Below, piece after piece: positions 1 to 10,999 of a stretch of 64,000 bases of DNA. The DNA is from Symbiodinium natans (Eukaryota; Sar; Dinophyceae; Suessiales; Symbiodiniaceae). Under the pieces are notes generated by a model, which saw nothing but the letters and a program-made list of their open reading frames with translations, made no database searches and was not told where the DNA came from. The translations under genes were made by a program, and so were the position numbers. How positions within the stretch are numbered: the stretch's first letter is position 1; each line of letters starts with the position of its first letter. The stretch spans positions 24,997-88,996 of the forward strand of contig CAJNDS010000689.1 of NCBI GenBank assembly GCA_905221605.1, given 5' to 3'.

Positions 1-123
1 AGCAAGGCGTTTGGCCTCTGCGGGCTTAAGGTCGAAAATTTCCACGGTAGGACTGAAGGTAGTTTCGGCCCTTGTGCTTCAAACACTAAACCCTAAACCC
101 TAAACCCTAAACCCAAATTTAAG

Positions 124-440
124 TGTGTGTGTGTGTACCCTGATTCTAAGCTAAGGGACTTGGATACGCCAATAAGGTTGGACCGAGATCCAGCATCTCG
201 CTCAATTTTCCCGCAGGGGGCTCTCGGAGCCTAACTGGGACAAGAGCCAACGAAGACGCCCAGTTAGAGCTTGTGAAGCAAGGATGGACGCATCCTTGTG
301 TACCTGCGCAATGTTCACAGTGCTGTTGTTTCCTTTTGGTCACTCAGTGATCTGAAGTTTCAGTACCTCCTGGATGAGATCTGGCAACAGTGTACCATTG
401 TACAACAATCTCTGGTTGACCTCCCTCTCTCCGTGTGTGG
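124..440. repeat. Direct duplication, copy 1
   Basis: About 300 bp that recurs almost base for base about 1.04 kb downstream (1156-1484). The copy is bounded on both sides by short (GT)n tracts, and by eye only a couple of substitutions separate the copies. Open frames inside it are present in both copies and show no recognisable domain. It could be a pair of short terminal repeats of a small element or a local duplication; no target duplication was found. Confidence 0.8.
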
Positions 441-567
441 GCTTCATCGCCCAAGGGCAATTCACCCGTTTGGGCATTGCCTGATTCCTGGATGGGGATC
501 ACCCAAGTAAACAGAGAGGCTTCAGTGCCAGATGAGCCTTTGTAGGCACCCAGTGCTATGAGCGGAT

Positions 568-568
<1 letters not shown>

Positions 569-649
<81 letters not shown>
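569..649. repeat. (CT)n microsatellite
   Basis: About 80 bp of almost pure CT dinucleotide between the two duplicated blocks. It creates artefactual Arg-Glu repeat frames on the minus strand. Confidence 0.97.
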
Positions 650-652
<3 letters not shown>

Positions 653-889
653 ACCAGCCACGCCGGCTGAAGCTCAGTGTCGCCAATAAGGGCGGAACCG
701 GAAATTGTTGAAGGGTGTCTTAAACCCAGTCGTGAGACATAGACGAGGTGGTCTAACTCTCTATTCGTGGGTCTCGACCCGAGTCGTATTTGCAAATACT
801 TAGACCGTTTTCTTTCTTGCTGGACATTTCGCCGCTCGGCTTCTGTCTTAGTAGAGGTGCTCTGGGTCGCTGTTGACAGCGGGGGCCTC

Positions 890-1050
890 CTGGGATGCTC
901 CTGGGCCCTTTGTGGCAGCTGGGGGTCCTCCACGACGACGACGATGATGGGAGGTGCCTTGGGTCACGGCGCTGGCAGCTGGGATCTCCCGGACGCTCCT
1001 GGGCCTTTCATGGCAGCTGGAGGTCTCTGACGACGATGACGACGACACTA
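890..1050. repeat. Degenerate tandem duplication with GAC/GAT triplets
   Basis: Two related stretches (about 895-960 and 990-1050) share the core GCTCCTGGGCC, a GGCAGCTGG motif and a run of GAC/GAT triplets. They lie between the duplicated 0.3 kb blocks. No protein function is recognised. Confidence 0.5.
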
Positions 1051-1155
1051 AGGATTTCTAAGGTCGGTGCTGGAGGAGGAGGGCCTATGGCGGTGACGGG
1101 GCTATGGCGGAGGATTGGGCCTTGGAATGCATTGTGTCTCCCCTCGTAGGAGGGG

Positions 1156-1484
1156 TGTGTGTGTGTGTGTGTGAACCCTGGTTCTAAGCTAAGGGACTTG
1201 GATACGCCAATAAGGTTGGACCGAGATCCAGCATCTCGCTCAATTTTCCCGCAGGGGGCTCTCGGAGCCTAACTGGGACGAGAGCCAACGAAGACGCCCA
1301 GTTAGAGCTTGTGAAGCAAGGATGGACGCATCCTTGTGTACCTGCGCAATGTTCACAGTGCTGTTGTTTCCTTTTGGTCACTCAGTGATCTGAAGTTTCA
1401 GTACCTCCTGGATGAGATCTGGCAACAGTGTACCATTGTACAACAATCTCTGGTTGACCTCCCTCTCTCCGTGTGTGTGTGTGG
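1156..1484. repeat. Direct duplication, copy 2
   Basis: Second copy of the 124-440 block, same orientation, again flanked by (GT)n. Downstream it runs into unique sequence and then telomere-like repeats. Confidence 0.8.
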
Positions 1485-3760
1485 GTTTCGGGTTTAGAGT
1501 CTAGAGTTCCGCGGCTCCAGTCCGGGACGTCTGTAGTCGAGCTGTTGGTGTCGACAAAGATAAACTCCACCCGCCCAAAGAATCTCACAACAGTAAGAAA
1601 ATTCAAGGCTCGTGTATTCACTGCATTTCACCCAAGCACATGAAGCTTCTGGGGCCAGCTAGGGTTTATAATCAGCTGTATGAAAGAGCGGTCCAGGGTA
1701 AACGTTGTTAAGCTAATCTTCCAGCGGAGAAGGTGCTCAAGTGGCTTGAGGCCATGAACACTAACAATAAACCCGAAACCTTTGAAAGGGTTTAGGGCTT
1801 AGGGCTTTAGGGGCACCCTTCTTGAGAGCCGCAGAGTGACCAGTGACTGTAAGAGATGTGAGGCCCAGGAACTGTGCAGTTTCGGTGGAGCACTGGACAT
1901 GCAAGTTTTCCGACAGAAAGCAAAGGCCCAAAGCCTAAACCTAAACCCTAAACCCTATAAACTCAACCCTTCAACCCTTCCACTCGTGAAACGCTAAAAC
2001 CCACAAACCCTTAAAAACCTAAACCCCTGAAACCCCTTAAAACCGCTCAAGCCCTTAAAGCCCTAACTCTCCCCACCCCCCCAAACCCCGTAAGCCCCTT
2101 GACCCGTTAATGCCCTTGAAAGCTTGTCTTGATGGTTTGGGGGCTTAGGGTTTGCCTACTACCAAGGCTTGTTCTCGTGCACCACCCTCTCTTTGTAGAT
2201 GTCCATGGGGAAACATCGGACTATGTAACACTCATCATCACATAGGACATGGGGGGTTGAAGGCCATCAGAAGATGCATAAACCCGAAACCCTTGAACCC
2301 TACAAACCCTGAACCGTAAACCGCCTAAACCCGCAACCCCAACCCCCCTCTGAACTGCCGAAGCGGCAGGAGGCCAACGTCCACTCCCTGCAGCTGCACC
2401 AACTGATCTCCTGGCTGAGGAGGGCACTTGGTCGCTGAATACCCCTGCCAAGCCCTCAGACCTCAACGCCAAAGCCGTAAACTACACCCTAAATCCCAAT
2501 CCCTAATCGTTCATTAGGCTCTAAGCCCAAACGCCCATTTACCCCAAACCGTAAGCCTTTTCTCAAGAAGGCCAGGAGGTGGAGGAGGGCGCTGTCACCC
2601 GGTTTCAGAGACCTGCGCCTTTAGGGCACTTCCTTGCGGCAAGCTAAAAAAACCTAAATCCGAAATCCGAAGCCCGGAATCCCAATATCTCACGGAAAGG
2701 CTTCAGGGTTTCAGAGTTTCGGGCCCTAAGCCCTAAACCCTAAACCTAAGCCCTGAACCCTGACGACACTTTAACTACAGTATTTGCTCAGTGAGCCCTG
2801 AACCCTGAACCCCAGACCCCCTTACCCTAAACCCCAAGCCCCGCCATCTTCGGCCGTGCCCTTTACTGAACTTGGAGGAATTATAGGCCCCCTCAAAAAA
2901 AATAAAGAAAAAACAGAAAACACAACAAGACCCCAAGTATCCCGCAGTGCCTTGCTGCAGGCCCACGTGCTCGGCCCAAGACCCCTCCTCGCAGCGGTAG
3001 ACGAAACGGCCTGGCACTCTCTCAATTCCCTCGAGTTCGGGTTTAGGGTTGCGGGTTTCGGGTTGAAGGTTTAGTTGTCGTTAGGGCTTTGTTTCCTCCC
3101 GGGCTTAGGCCTTCGGGGCTTTGTAAGGTTCAGGGCTTTAGGGTCTCACAGGTTTTCGGACTTTAGGGTCTTAGCGGTCATGGGTTTAAGGTTTAGGGAC
3201 CCTTTATCAAGTCAGTGACCCGCATGAACCCGGCCCTTCTTGACAATGAGTTGCGTATAGGACAGCGCAGAGCCGCGAAATGTACACAAGCCATACAAAA
3301 CAAAAGAGTTTAGGGTTTGGGGTTATCAGAGACAAAAAAGCACCTTAGACCTCGAAAATGACAACAACAAGAAGCCAAAGTAGGCATGCACATGGATTTT
3401 TGATCAAACACACCTGGGAGCTCTCAAAAACGCGCCCGGACCGCGAGAAAGCCCGCATGCCGTGCCTGGTACATCCGTCAAAGCAAAAAACCCACGCTCA
3501 GGGTCTGCTTGCCGGTTCATGGGATGTTTCTTCAGGAGGGATTTAGGGTACCCTGCTGAAGGTGACGGCATCTTAGACATGCAGTTCTCGGACTTACCAT
3601 TAAGAAGCGACACTTCCCCAAACCCTAAGCCCTAAACCCCTAAGCACGAAGCTCTACACTTTCAGCCTACAACGGAAATCCTACGCCCTAAGCCCGAAGC
3701 CGTACGCCCTAAACCGAAGCCCAAAACCCAAAGCCCTAAAACCCATCATCCTACTTACAA
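1485..3760. repeat. Degenerate telomere-like mosaic
   Basis: Short islands of CCCTAAA and TTTAGGG variants (CCCTGAA, CCCGAAA, TTCAGGG) alternate with 50-200 bp of unique sequence. Minus-strand frames near 2220-2470 and 2775-3025 and plus-strand frames near 2860-3550 are open but show nothing recognisable. I see no supported gene here. Confidence 0.6.
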
Positions 3761-3766
3761 GCTTAG

Positions 3767-3872
3767 CTGCTGACGTCAGAAGCCCCAAAAAACCGTACAC
3801 TTTGAGTTCTATAGGGGATTATGGTATCCCAAAAGTGTAAAGTGTACACGCTCAGCTACTAAGCAACCCGTC
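3767..3872. repeat. Foldback element, family C, copy 1
   Basis: Ends are inverted: CTTAGCTGCTGA at the left and TCAGCTACTAAG at the right. Inside, a second inverted pair pairs GTACACTTT with AAAGTGTAC around a GGGGATTATGGTAT centre. A second full copy is at 28226-28332 and a half copy near 29010-29055. The structure is MITE-like; no coding capacity. Confidence 0.65.
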
Positions 3873-3894
3873 TTCGCGGGGCCTGGTGGTGCAG

Positions 3895-3958
3895 TGAGTC
3901 GAAACCCGAGATGCCCGTGTACCGCCTCGGCCGTGAGGAAGAGGACGCCTCAGATTAG
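3895..3958 (+). CDS. Candidate terminal exon (acidic tail)
   Basis: Acceptor GTGCAG is followed by an open frame of 20 residues including MPVYRLGREEEDASD and a TAG stop. TTTAGGG repeats start right after it. The hydrophilic acidic end looks protein-like but has no recognised family. The opposite strand is also partly open, so the strand is not certain. Confidence 0.3.
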
Positions 3959-4356
3959 AAGGGGTTTTGGGTTTAGGGTTTAGGGTTTGGGGTTTGGGGC
4001 TTAGGGTTTTGGGGTTTGGGGGGACCATGCTTCAGGCCGGAATATAGCCAAAGACCACACTCTAGAAGGTCTTTTTGTTGAGATGGTCCGGAAAACTTGC
4101 CATGAGTATGGCATTAGGTACCGAAATACTAAGGCCGGCGAAACCCCAGACCATAGAAATTGAGTGCTGACGCTTCAGATCTTCTACACGTCGCGGACCA
4201 TCGCAAAAGGGCAAAGGGTGTTACAGGGGTTGTGGTTTGGAGGCCCCGTAGCTCAGAGCCCCAGCACATAGTTCCCCCCTAAACCCTAAACCCCAAAACC
4301 CTAAACCCTGAACCCTAAACCCTAAACCCTGAACCACCCAACTCAGCTGCTCGCAG

Positions 4357-4440
4357 AGCCCACTCAGCAAAAAGGAATTTGACGCTCAGTACTTGTCGTC
4401 CCCCCGCCTCCCCAAGCAAATGCGACTGTCAAGAAGAAAA
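4357..4440 (+). CDS. Candidate internal exon flanked by telomere-like repeats
   Basis: 84 nt, 28 codons, preceded by CCCTAAA-type repeats and acceptor GCTCGCAG. It is followed directly by GTTTAGGG, so the first bases of the telomere-like array would be the 5' splice site. The peptide starts SPLSKKEFDAQYL and ends QMRLSRRK. No family recognised. Confidence 0.4.
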
Positions 4441-4842
4441 GTTTAGGGTTTAGGGTTTAGGGTTTAGGTCTCGTCATAGTATTTGTTTGGGAACGTCGTA
4501 ACAAGCGTGGGACACGCCGCCCAGTTCGAAGCGCGGTGCATCCTACTCCTGCATAGGTTGAATTGGGCCAGCATTTCGTCCCAAGAACCCAAAGGTTTAG
4601 GGTTTAGGGTTTTTAGGGTTTGGGGGTTTAGGGTTTTCGGGTTTAGGGTTTAGGGTCCCGGACCAGCCCAACCCCCGCCACTCCCCCAACAAAGAATGCC
4701 TTCTCACATCACAACTTTCGGTCGTCAAAGCGCTTCGGTCAAAAACTTTCTGGCACCAAAACCCTTTATAATTTATGACACTATAAGCTGAACCCTGAAC
4801 CCTGAACCCTGAACCCTAAACCCTAAACCTTGAACCCTAAAC

Positions 4843-4923
4843 CCCACTTGTGCCAATCTGTAGGAAGTTGAAGCTTCAAGGGGCGGCTGCCTTCTTCGCA
4901 GGAACTCGCTGCCTCTTGCTTTT
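4843..4923 (-). CDS. Candidate internal exon
   Basis: On the minus strand an acceptor AATCCCTCAG precedes an open frame (KARGSEFLRRRQPPLEAS...), ending at CAAGTGGG before GTTTAGGG. The donor could be CAA|GTGGGG (exon end 4848) or GGG|GTTTAGGG (4843). The exon is bounded by the same repeat polarity as the others. Function unknown. Confidence 0.4.
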
Positions 4924-4974
4924 CTGAGGGATTTTAGGTGTTTCTTTTTGTTGAGGGTTTTCATGGTTTTTAGG

Positions 4975-5480
4975 TGATTCTTAGGGTTTGCAGGGGTTTC
5001 AGGTTTGTGGGTTTAGTTCGGATTTAGGGCTTTATGCTGTTTTTGGGTCCTTAGAGTTTTTAGGGTCTCTGGAGGTTTAGGGCTTAGGGATTAGGAGGTT
5101 TAGGGTTTTGGGCTTAGGACTGAGGAGGTTCAGGGTTGAGGTTTTAGGGCTTGGGGGGTTGTTGGTAGATTGGGGGTTTCGGAGCTAATGTGGGTTTTTG
5201 GATTTAGTTAGTGTTTAAGGGTCCCAGTGATGATGGCTCGAGGGCAGATGGGGTGATGGGGGTCTAGGAGGGTAGGGGTTTAGGGTTGCAGGGTCAGGGT
5301 ATCATTGCCTCTCCCCCAAAGGCCAAAACCAAAACACGTTTTAGTTTAGGGGCTTCGGAGCTTGGGCAACCCTACTTGGAGTATCAAGGACATCAAGTAA
5401 GTGACAAGTACTCCGCAGATGGAGCCCAGCTACTTGGAGGTTCATGCTACTTAGTAACCCAATTACATCTGTACCTATAA
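4975..5480. repeat. G-rich degenerate TTTAGGG tract
   Basis: A drawn-out, strongly decayed TTTAGGG/TTCAGGG tract (4975-5300) runs into a short unique segment. A 64-residue plus-strand frame at 5286-5480 is open but unconvincing. No gene is called. Confidence 0.5.
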
Positions 5481-5625
5481 CCCAATGATACCCCACATTA
5501 GGCTACTTAAGGGGCTTATGAGTGGTTTAAACAACAGTTAGAAGTGATACCCACATCAGGCTACTTAAGGGGCTTCTGAATGGTTTTAAAACAACAGTTC
5601 TAAGTGATACCCACATTATACAAGA
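5478..5625. repeat. About 75 bp tandem repeat, two copies
   Basis: The block GGCTACTTAAGGGGCTT followed by a GTTT(A)AACAACAG segment and TGATACCCACAT occurs twice in tandem. A similar vocabulary (gtacttacaagg, cttaagtac) recurs near 39530-39660 and 60250-60370, suggesting an ancient dispersed family. Confidence 0.7.
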
Positions 5626-6080
5626 AACGACAAACGCCAAAGGTGTCATGCCGCAGCCTCGCTGGTGCACTCCTCGCGCATGGATGCCATGGTCCCCGCG
5701 ACGGCCTCCGGAAACTCCACACTGCTGCAGAGACAGTAGGGTTTAGGGTTTAGGGTTTAGGGTTTAGGGGTACTTAATTTAGGGTTTAGGGTTAGGAGCT
5801 GTAGGGGTCTAGGGGCTAAAAGGCTACAAGGGTGCGTAGGGCGTAGGAGTTTAGGCATGCATATGTTGCGAACTCTTGTCTGGGACTCTGAATTCGGGTG
5901 CTTCGAAGATTTGCTCTGTTACTGGTTCAGGATGTAGGATTGAAAGGCGAGGGGAAGAAGTGGGAAAGAAACCACGGAAGAGAGAGACTTCTCAATCCAG
6001 CCCTCCAAACAAAGCGCTTGAGCCCCCTAAACCCTAAACCCTAAACCCTAAACCCTAAACCCTGAAGGTTTGTACTCCAG

Positions 6081-6165
6081 CCAAATTCACCAAGGCTCCC
6101 GGAGCCACTCTTGTAGACGCCCATCGGACACCTCAGGTTCTTGCTGGGATGCGGTTGCGTACCAG
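6081..6165 (+). CDS. Candidate internal exon with strong splice sites
   Basis: Five CCCTAAA units end in a CCCTGAA variant followed by TTTGTACTCCAG (acceptor). An 85 nt open exon follows, then CCAG|GTACCTAGG (donor). In frame it gives KFTKAPGATLVDAHR... ending RLRT, with no stop. The telomere-like array thus sits where the 3' end of an intron would be. No family recognised. Confidence 0.5.
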
Positions 6166-6840
6166 GTACCTAGGAGTTGGGGCTTCGGATTGAGGATCTT
6201 CTTGGGAAGTCCAAGCAGCAGTCCTTTTCTGGGGGGTCTCTTTAAGGGGGCTCTATTCTATGTGGGGTATAAAAGCGGTACCTCCCCCCCCCCCCCCGCC
6301 TTTTTGGGAAATACCCAGAGAACCCTGCTGCATACAACTGACATATACTCGGAACCCGCACCCCTCAGCCCTAAACTCGGAACCCTCAGCCCCAAAGCTT
6401 CAACCCCCAAAGGCGCCAGCAAAAGCCGCGGACATTTTTTCTTATAAAGGCAATATGGGGTTTAGGGGCTTAGGGTTTAGGGATTGTCTATGACCCTATA
6501 TTGCCCATGTAAGGACGCCTAAACCCTAAACCCCAAACCCCAACCCTGAACCTCCTCTACCATTTTTGCCGGGGTTTCTTCGGCAAATTCGCCCCCAGAC
6601 TACTACTATTTGCTTAAGAACCCTAAAAGAATTTAAAAAAACAAAAATCTCTATATTACCCTTGATAAGGAAAAACCACTTTGTGTTTTTTAGGGGGTTC
6701 TTCAGCAGATAGGAGACTACAGGGCCCATGGTTCCAAGCAAAGAGTAGTAAAACCCTAAACCCTAAACCCAAAACCCCAAAACCCCAAAACCCCAAAACC
6801 CTACACCCTAAACCCTAAACCCCTAAACCCTAAACCCTAG

Positions 6841-6920
6841 TGTTCGGCTCGGGCACGTCGAGCTCGGCATCCGCGGACGAAGCCCAGGCCGAAGCGTCGC
6901 CAAGAGAGCCCTCCGAGCTG
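6841..6920 (+). CDS. Candidate internal exon (acidic, Ser/Ala-rich)
   Basis: The acceptor AG is the end of a telomere variant, CCCTAG. The 80 nt frame gives FGSGTSSSASADEAQAEASP... and ends SEL before GTGGTTTTAGGG. The composition is that of a disordered acidic linker. Both boundaries are built from telomere-like sequence. Confidence 0.4.
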
Positions 6921-7564
6921 GTGGTTTTAGGGTTTATGAGAGTTCCCTAAACCCTAAACCCTAAACCCCAAACCCTAAAAAGTTCGGGGTTTATCCCGAA
7001 CTTCCCAACATGCATGCCGGACCCCTCTCACGGCGAGAGTGGTGAGCATGGCTGATTAGGGTTCGGCGTTTAGGGTTTAGGGTTTTGGGGTTGGGGTAAG
7101 GCGGGAGGTTTTGGGTTGGCCTCTTTTTGAGTAAGATGCTGGGTGTTGGTGCTTTTTTTGGCTTTTGGAATTTGTGAAGCTGTGCGAGGTGCAGGTTTGG
7201 AGTTAAGGGTTCAGTGGTTCAGGGTTTTCGAACTTGGGTGTCGAGAGTTGTCGTTCAAGGGCCGTTTTCATTTGAAAGCTCTGAACTTATGCACTGGCTT
7301 TCCTGCTCTTGCTCTAGAAGCGGGGTTGTCCGGTGGAGGTGTCAGATGGGTGGGGCACCGCCACGAGCCCTAAACCCCCAAAACACCGAAACCTTTGACT
7401 CCGAGCACGCTTCCGTGACCTCCACTGTTTGCCCTGTAGATCCAACCCTCTATGGGCCCTTGACCGTCTGAGCCCTAAGCCCAAAATGTCCTGTACTCTA
7501 GCCTTAAACTTTAGGCCCTAGTGAACCCTAAACCCTAAACCCTAAACCTTAAACCCTAAACCCT

Positions 7565-7650
7565 AATCCTTTCCCCACCTCCTCCTGTGGAACCCCCTCA
7601 TCGCCGCTGGCCGGGAGAGATGGTCGGCGAAGTGAGACGCCGCTGTCCTG
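7565..7650 (+). pseudogene. Exon-like segment, degraded copy of 15123-15220
   Basis: This segment and 15123-15220 share CACCTCCTCC(A/T)GTGG, ATCGCCGCTG, and CGGCGAAG with similar spacing, each right after a CCCTAAA array. In the 15.1 kb copy the acceptor reads CTCCTCCAG and the frame begins WLIPKIAAAQRSRC. Here the AG is lost (CTCCTCCTG) and the matching frame stops early. Confidence 0.4.
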
Positions 7651-7679
7651 TGCGATTTGATGGACCTGAAACTCTGCGA

Positions 7680-7770
7680 CTTATAATCTACAAATGTAGT
7701 CATAAGTAAGACATATAAACAATTATTGTAGTCATAAGTAAGACATAAAAACTATACTTGTAGTCACAAA
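7680..7770. repeat. AT-rich tandem repeat
   Basis: TGTAGTCATAAGTAAGACAT is repeated twice and then partly a third time, with a period of about 35-40 bp. A differently decayed AT-rich stretch also follows the related exon-like segment at 15.2-15.3 kb. Confidence 0.7.
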
Positions 7771-7815
7771 TATAGTTGCAGCTACGGCAAGCCATGGGCG
7801 AAAGTGACTTCGTGA

Positions 7816-8338
7816 CTAGCCGACCACTGCGAGCATCCAAGCGTCAATGAATCGGGTAGCATCTTCTTGAAGCAAAACTGCCTCCTCTCTGATAATGAAG
7901 AACCCCTCATGTTGTCCAGAGAACAGCAGCAAAACAACACCTGCCGCCATGCGTCCAAAACAGAGAAACAAAACAGCCCCAACTTCTAAACAAGAAGTAA
8001 GCTACCACTGGTTTCTCCGAAGAAATCTTCAATTTCCAAAGAAAGAAACATGAGAAAGTCAGACCCGCTAGCATGCCTACCTGGTCGTAGGTTCCTCCAG
8101 CAAGCAAGGGAAGCTACTTTATTGGGATTTTCGATGGGGACGTAACCTGGAAACAAAGGAGAAAATGTCAATCCCTAAGCCCTAAGCCCTAAGCCCTAAG
8201 CGCTAAGCCCTAAGCCCTAAGCCCTAAACCCTAAACCCTAAACCCACGAAAGCCCTAAACAGGCTCCTGGGGAAGCTGGGCCCGGGTCTCCCCCTCTTTC
8301 CAGTCTTCGGCCGGGAGATTCTCCCACGCCATCTTCCC
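7816..8338 (-). CDS. 3' end of a multi-exon gene (four exons, stop present)
   Basis: Four minus-strand exons fit together: 8261-8338, 8081-8146, 7941-7985 and 7816-7877 (TAG stop). All three joins are phase 1. Acceptors include TTTGTTTCCAG and TTCTTGTTTAG; donors include CCAG|GTAGGC and GCAG|GTGTTG, and the first donor is CCT|GTTTAGGG, made by telomere-like repeat. The peptide includes YVPIENPNKVASLACW, a hydrophobic VGAVLFLCFGRMAA and a tail DATRFIDAWMLAVVG. No family recognised. The first exon's frame was chosen by phase. The last acceptor could instead be CATTATCAG. Confidence 0.55.
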
Positions 8339-8683
8339 CTGGCCGATGGTAAGTGGGTTTAGGGTTCTAGGGTTTAAGGGTTGAAGGGTTTACGGGTTTA
8401 AGGGTTTAAGGGTTGAAGGGTTGAAGGTTTAAGGGTTTAAGTGTTTAAGGGTTTAGGGTTTAGAGTCTGTGATAAAAACAAAATTGCTTTTGGCTTTATA
8501 AGGATTATATAGGGAACTGAGAGTACTACAAAAATGAAAAATATGTTCGAACCTACCCCTGTGGCTGTTTTGGTAACGATCGGTTGTGCTTCTCAGAAAG
8601 TCAAGCAGCAAAGATCGCTCGAAAATCCTAGACCCTGAGCCCTAAACCCTCAACCCGAAACAGCCTAAACCCGTACCCCATGG

Positions 8684-9630
8684 AAGTTCCATCAGGCCGG
8701 GTGGAAATCTTGATTGAAAACCGTCAGGCCTGATGGAATTTCCAGCAGGGGTGATGGAAATTCATCAGGCCTGATGCAATTTCCAGCAGGCCTGACGGGA
8801 ATCTTGATTGAAAGCCATCAGGCCTGATGGAGTGTCAATCGGGTCTGATGGTTTTCAATGAAGATGAGCATCAGGCCTGATGGAAACTGCATCAGGTCAA
8901 GATTTCCATCAGGCCTGATGTAAATTTCATCAGGCCTGATGCTTTTCAATCAAGATTTCCATCAGTCTGATGGAAATTCCCTCAGGCCTGGTTGTTGTCA
9001 ATCAAGATTCCCATAAGGCCTGCTGCAAATTCCATCAGGCCTGATGGTTTTCAATCAGGGTTTCCATCAGGCCTGATGGTTTCCCATCAAGATTCCCACC
9101 AGGCCTGCTGGAAACCCCATTCAGGCCTGATGGTTTTCAATCAAGATTTCCATCAGGCCTGATGGTTTTCAATCAAGATTCCCACCAGGTCTGCTGGAAA
9201 TTCCATCAGGCCTGATGGAAACTCAATCCGGCTGGATGGTTGAAGATCTCCATCAGGCCTGATGGAAATTCCTTCAGGCCTGATTGTTTTCAATCAATAT
9301 TTGCATCAGGCCTGATGGAAATTCCATCAGGCCTGAGGCAAACTCCATCAGGCCTGATGGTTTTCAATCAAGATTTCCGTTAGGCCTGATGTTGTTTCCA
9401 TCAGGCCTGATGCAAATTCCCTCAGGCCTGATGATTTCCAATCAAGATTTCCATCAGGCCTGATGGAAATTTCATCAGGCCTGATGGTTTTCAATCAAGA
9501 TTTCCATCAGGCCTGATGGAAATTCCATCAGGCCTGGTGGAAATTCCGTCAGACCTGATGGTTTTGAATCAAGATTTCCATCAGGCCGGATGGTTTCCAA
9601 TTAACATTTCCATCAGGCCTGATGTAAATT
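8684..9630. repeat. Palindromic satellite, block 1
   Basis: The perfect 14-bp palindrome CATCAGGCCTGATG is repeated dozens of times with imperfect copies. Two spacers alternate: a 7-bp GAAATTC and an 18-bp GTTTTCAATCAAGATTTC, giving a roughly 53-bp higher-order unit. The frames in it are artefacts. The block ends at the LTR at 9631. Confidence 0.95.
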
Positions 9631-9744
9631 TGAAAACTTTTCTGAGCACAAAACGCCTTGCTCGAAGCTCGCAGTTTGAACTGCAAAACAGAGTACTGTA
9701 CACTACAGGTTTCTAGAGTTGGTGCTTAGGGTAACCGTTTGTCA
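9631..9744 (-). repeat. LTR of the nested element (3' LTR on minus strand)
   Basis: Begins TGAAAACTTTT and ends GTTTGTCA on the plus strand. By eye about a dozen differences from the other copy over 114 bp, suggesting an old insertion. The ends form an imperfect inverted repeat (TGAAAAC / TGACAAAC). Confidence 0.75.
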
Positions 9745-10035
9745 CCCCGCCTCGAGGACCCAAAGCGAACAAAGTTCAAAAGGTTTGGATCCTCGGCACA
9801 AACATGTTCACTGCCGAGCGAACTCAGCTAAGTAGAAGCCGGCCCGAAAACTCTACAGTGGTACTGAACGAGCTTTCCATTCTCACAGCCCTTGCGCACT
9901 ATGTGACATGGCCAAAAGTGAGATACATGTTCAGGGTTTCGCGGTGACACTTTAAATGCTTTCCAACATGTTCAAATGCAAAGCACTGTCAGCTGCATCA
10001 GCCCATTCGTGGAGGTCGGCACACCTTGCACTGCT

Positions 10036-10400
10036 TCAGCTGCAAGCTCCGACGCAGCTCCAAGGTGTACGTCCCAACTCTACTGTTGCGATATTTCCGC
10101 AACTTCTTCGGTGGTAGCATCTTCCAGCTGCCATGCAAAACACCGCGCCCGGAACAACGGGCGCAGGCGCTGCTGCCTCTGTTCCGGGCATCAGGTTCTC
10201 CACAACTCTCTGGGTTGGCTGCAGCTCTGGAATGTTCTCACGAAACCAAGCAAACCGCCTTTCGCGTACTGCGTCCTCGCTGTCATCTCTTTGCACAGGC
10301 TGTGCATGCTGAGGTTCCACTGCTGGCGCGTCCTGCTCGTGTTAGATCCTGTTCTCGAGCTCCACCATCGCTTGTACTCGCTGGCTTATACATGTGTTTA
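10036..10400 (-). pseudogene. Decayed coding remnant inside the LTR element
   Basis: A minus-strand frame reads plausibly (ERRFAWFRENIPELQPTQR, then VENLMPGTEAAAPAP). It is interrupted upstream by a TAA after MVELENRI and shifts frame downstream to EDATTEEVAEISQQ. The pattern is of a broken protein, probably a retroelement product. No motif assigns a function. A long plus-strand frame (9976-10713) overlaps and looks like a shadow. Confidence 0.35.
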
Positions 10401-10999
10401 CAATCTACCTGTACTAGATGGACCCTGCACCTTGACAACGCGGCAAAACACACACAAGGCTCGTTACATTTCCGTTTCAAGGGTTTCGTGGCTACTCCAG
10501 GATCTCTGGGGAAAGGACAACAAATGTTGGAATCTGAGCGCCCGGGCTCTTGTTGCGGCTGGGGAGGCTCCCGAACAGCCCGCCTGCATTCTAAGTAGCT
10601 CTAGCAGGTACCACAGGGTGTACTTGGGGGCACCAGTAAGCCGAGGTACTTGGGAACTTAAGTACCTTCAGAGCACTTCTCTATGCATGCCCGAGGTGAG
10701 AAGAAACCTTTAACCTGCCATCAGGGTTAGGGTTTCAAAGCGCATGATCCCTGATCTCTTTGCATCAACTTATAATGCTTTGTGTGCAGCACCGGGCCTG
10801 TTGCCCCTCTCCTGACCTCAGCAACGCGGCCTCCACTGAAGTCACCGCCGCTCGATGTCGTTGGGGCAGCGCCTCCTCAATTTCCCGCCCTACACGCGGC
10901 CCTAAACCCCTACAACCCTACAACCCTAAATCGCCTGAACCTGACGTGGCCTACATGGGCTGGGATGGGTCCCGGTTTGGATTGTGGGTTTACGACTCT

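Noticed and set aside
344-933. Arg-Glu repeat proteins on the minus strand
   Set aside because: Produced by the (CT)n microsatellite at 569-649.
6262-6276. TATA box (GGTATAAAAGC)
   Set aside because: Dinoflagellates largely lack canonical TATA promoters, and no gene start follows; a chance match next to a poly-C run is likelier.
8684-9630. CRISPR-like regular palindromic repeats
   Set aside because: The spacers are only two repeated sequences, not unique, there are no cas genes, and the rest of the window is eukaryotic.
9976-10713. 245-residue plus-strand protein
   Set aside because: It runs against the strand of the LTR element, has odd Cys/Ser/His composition and overlaps a more protein-like, broken minus-strand frame.
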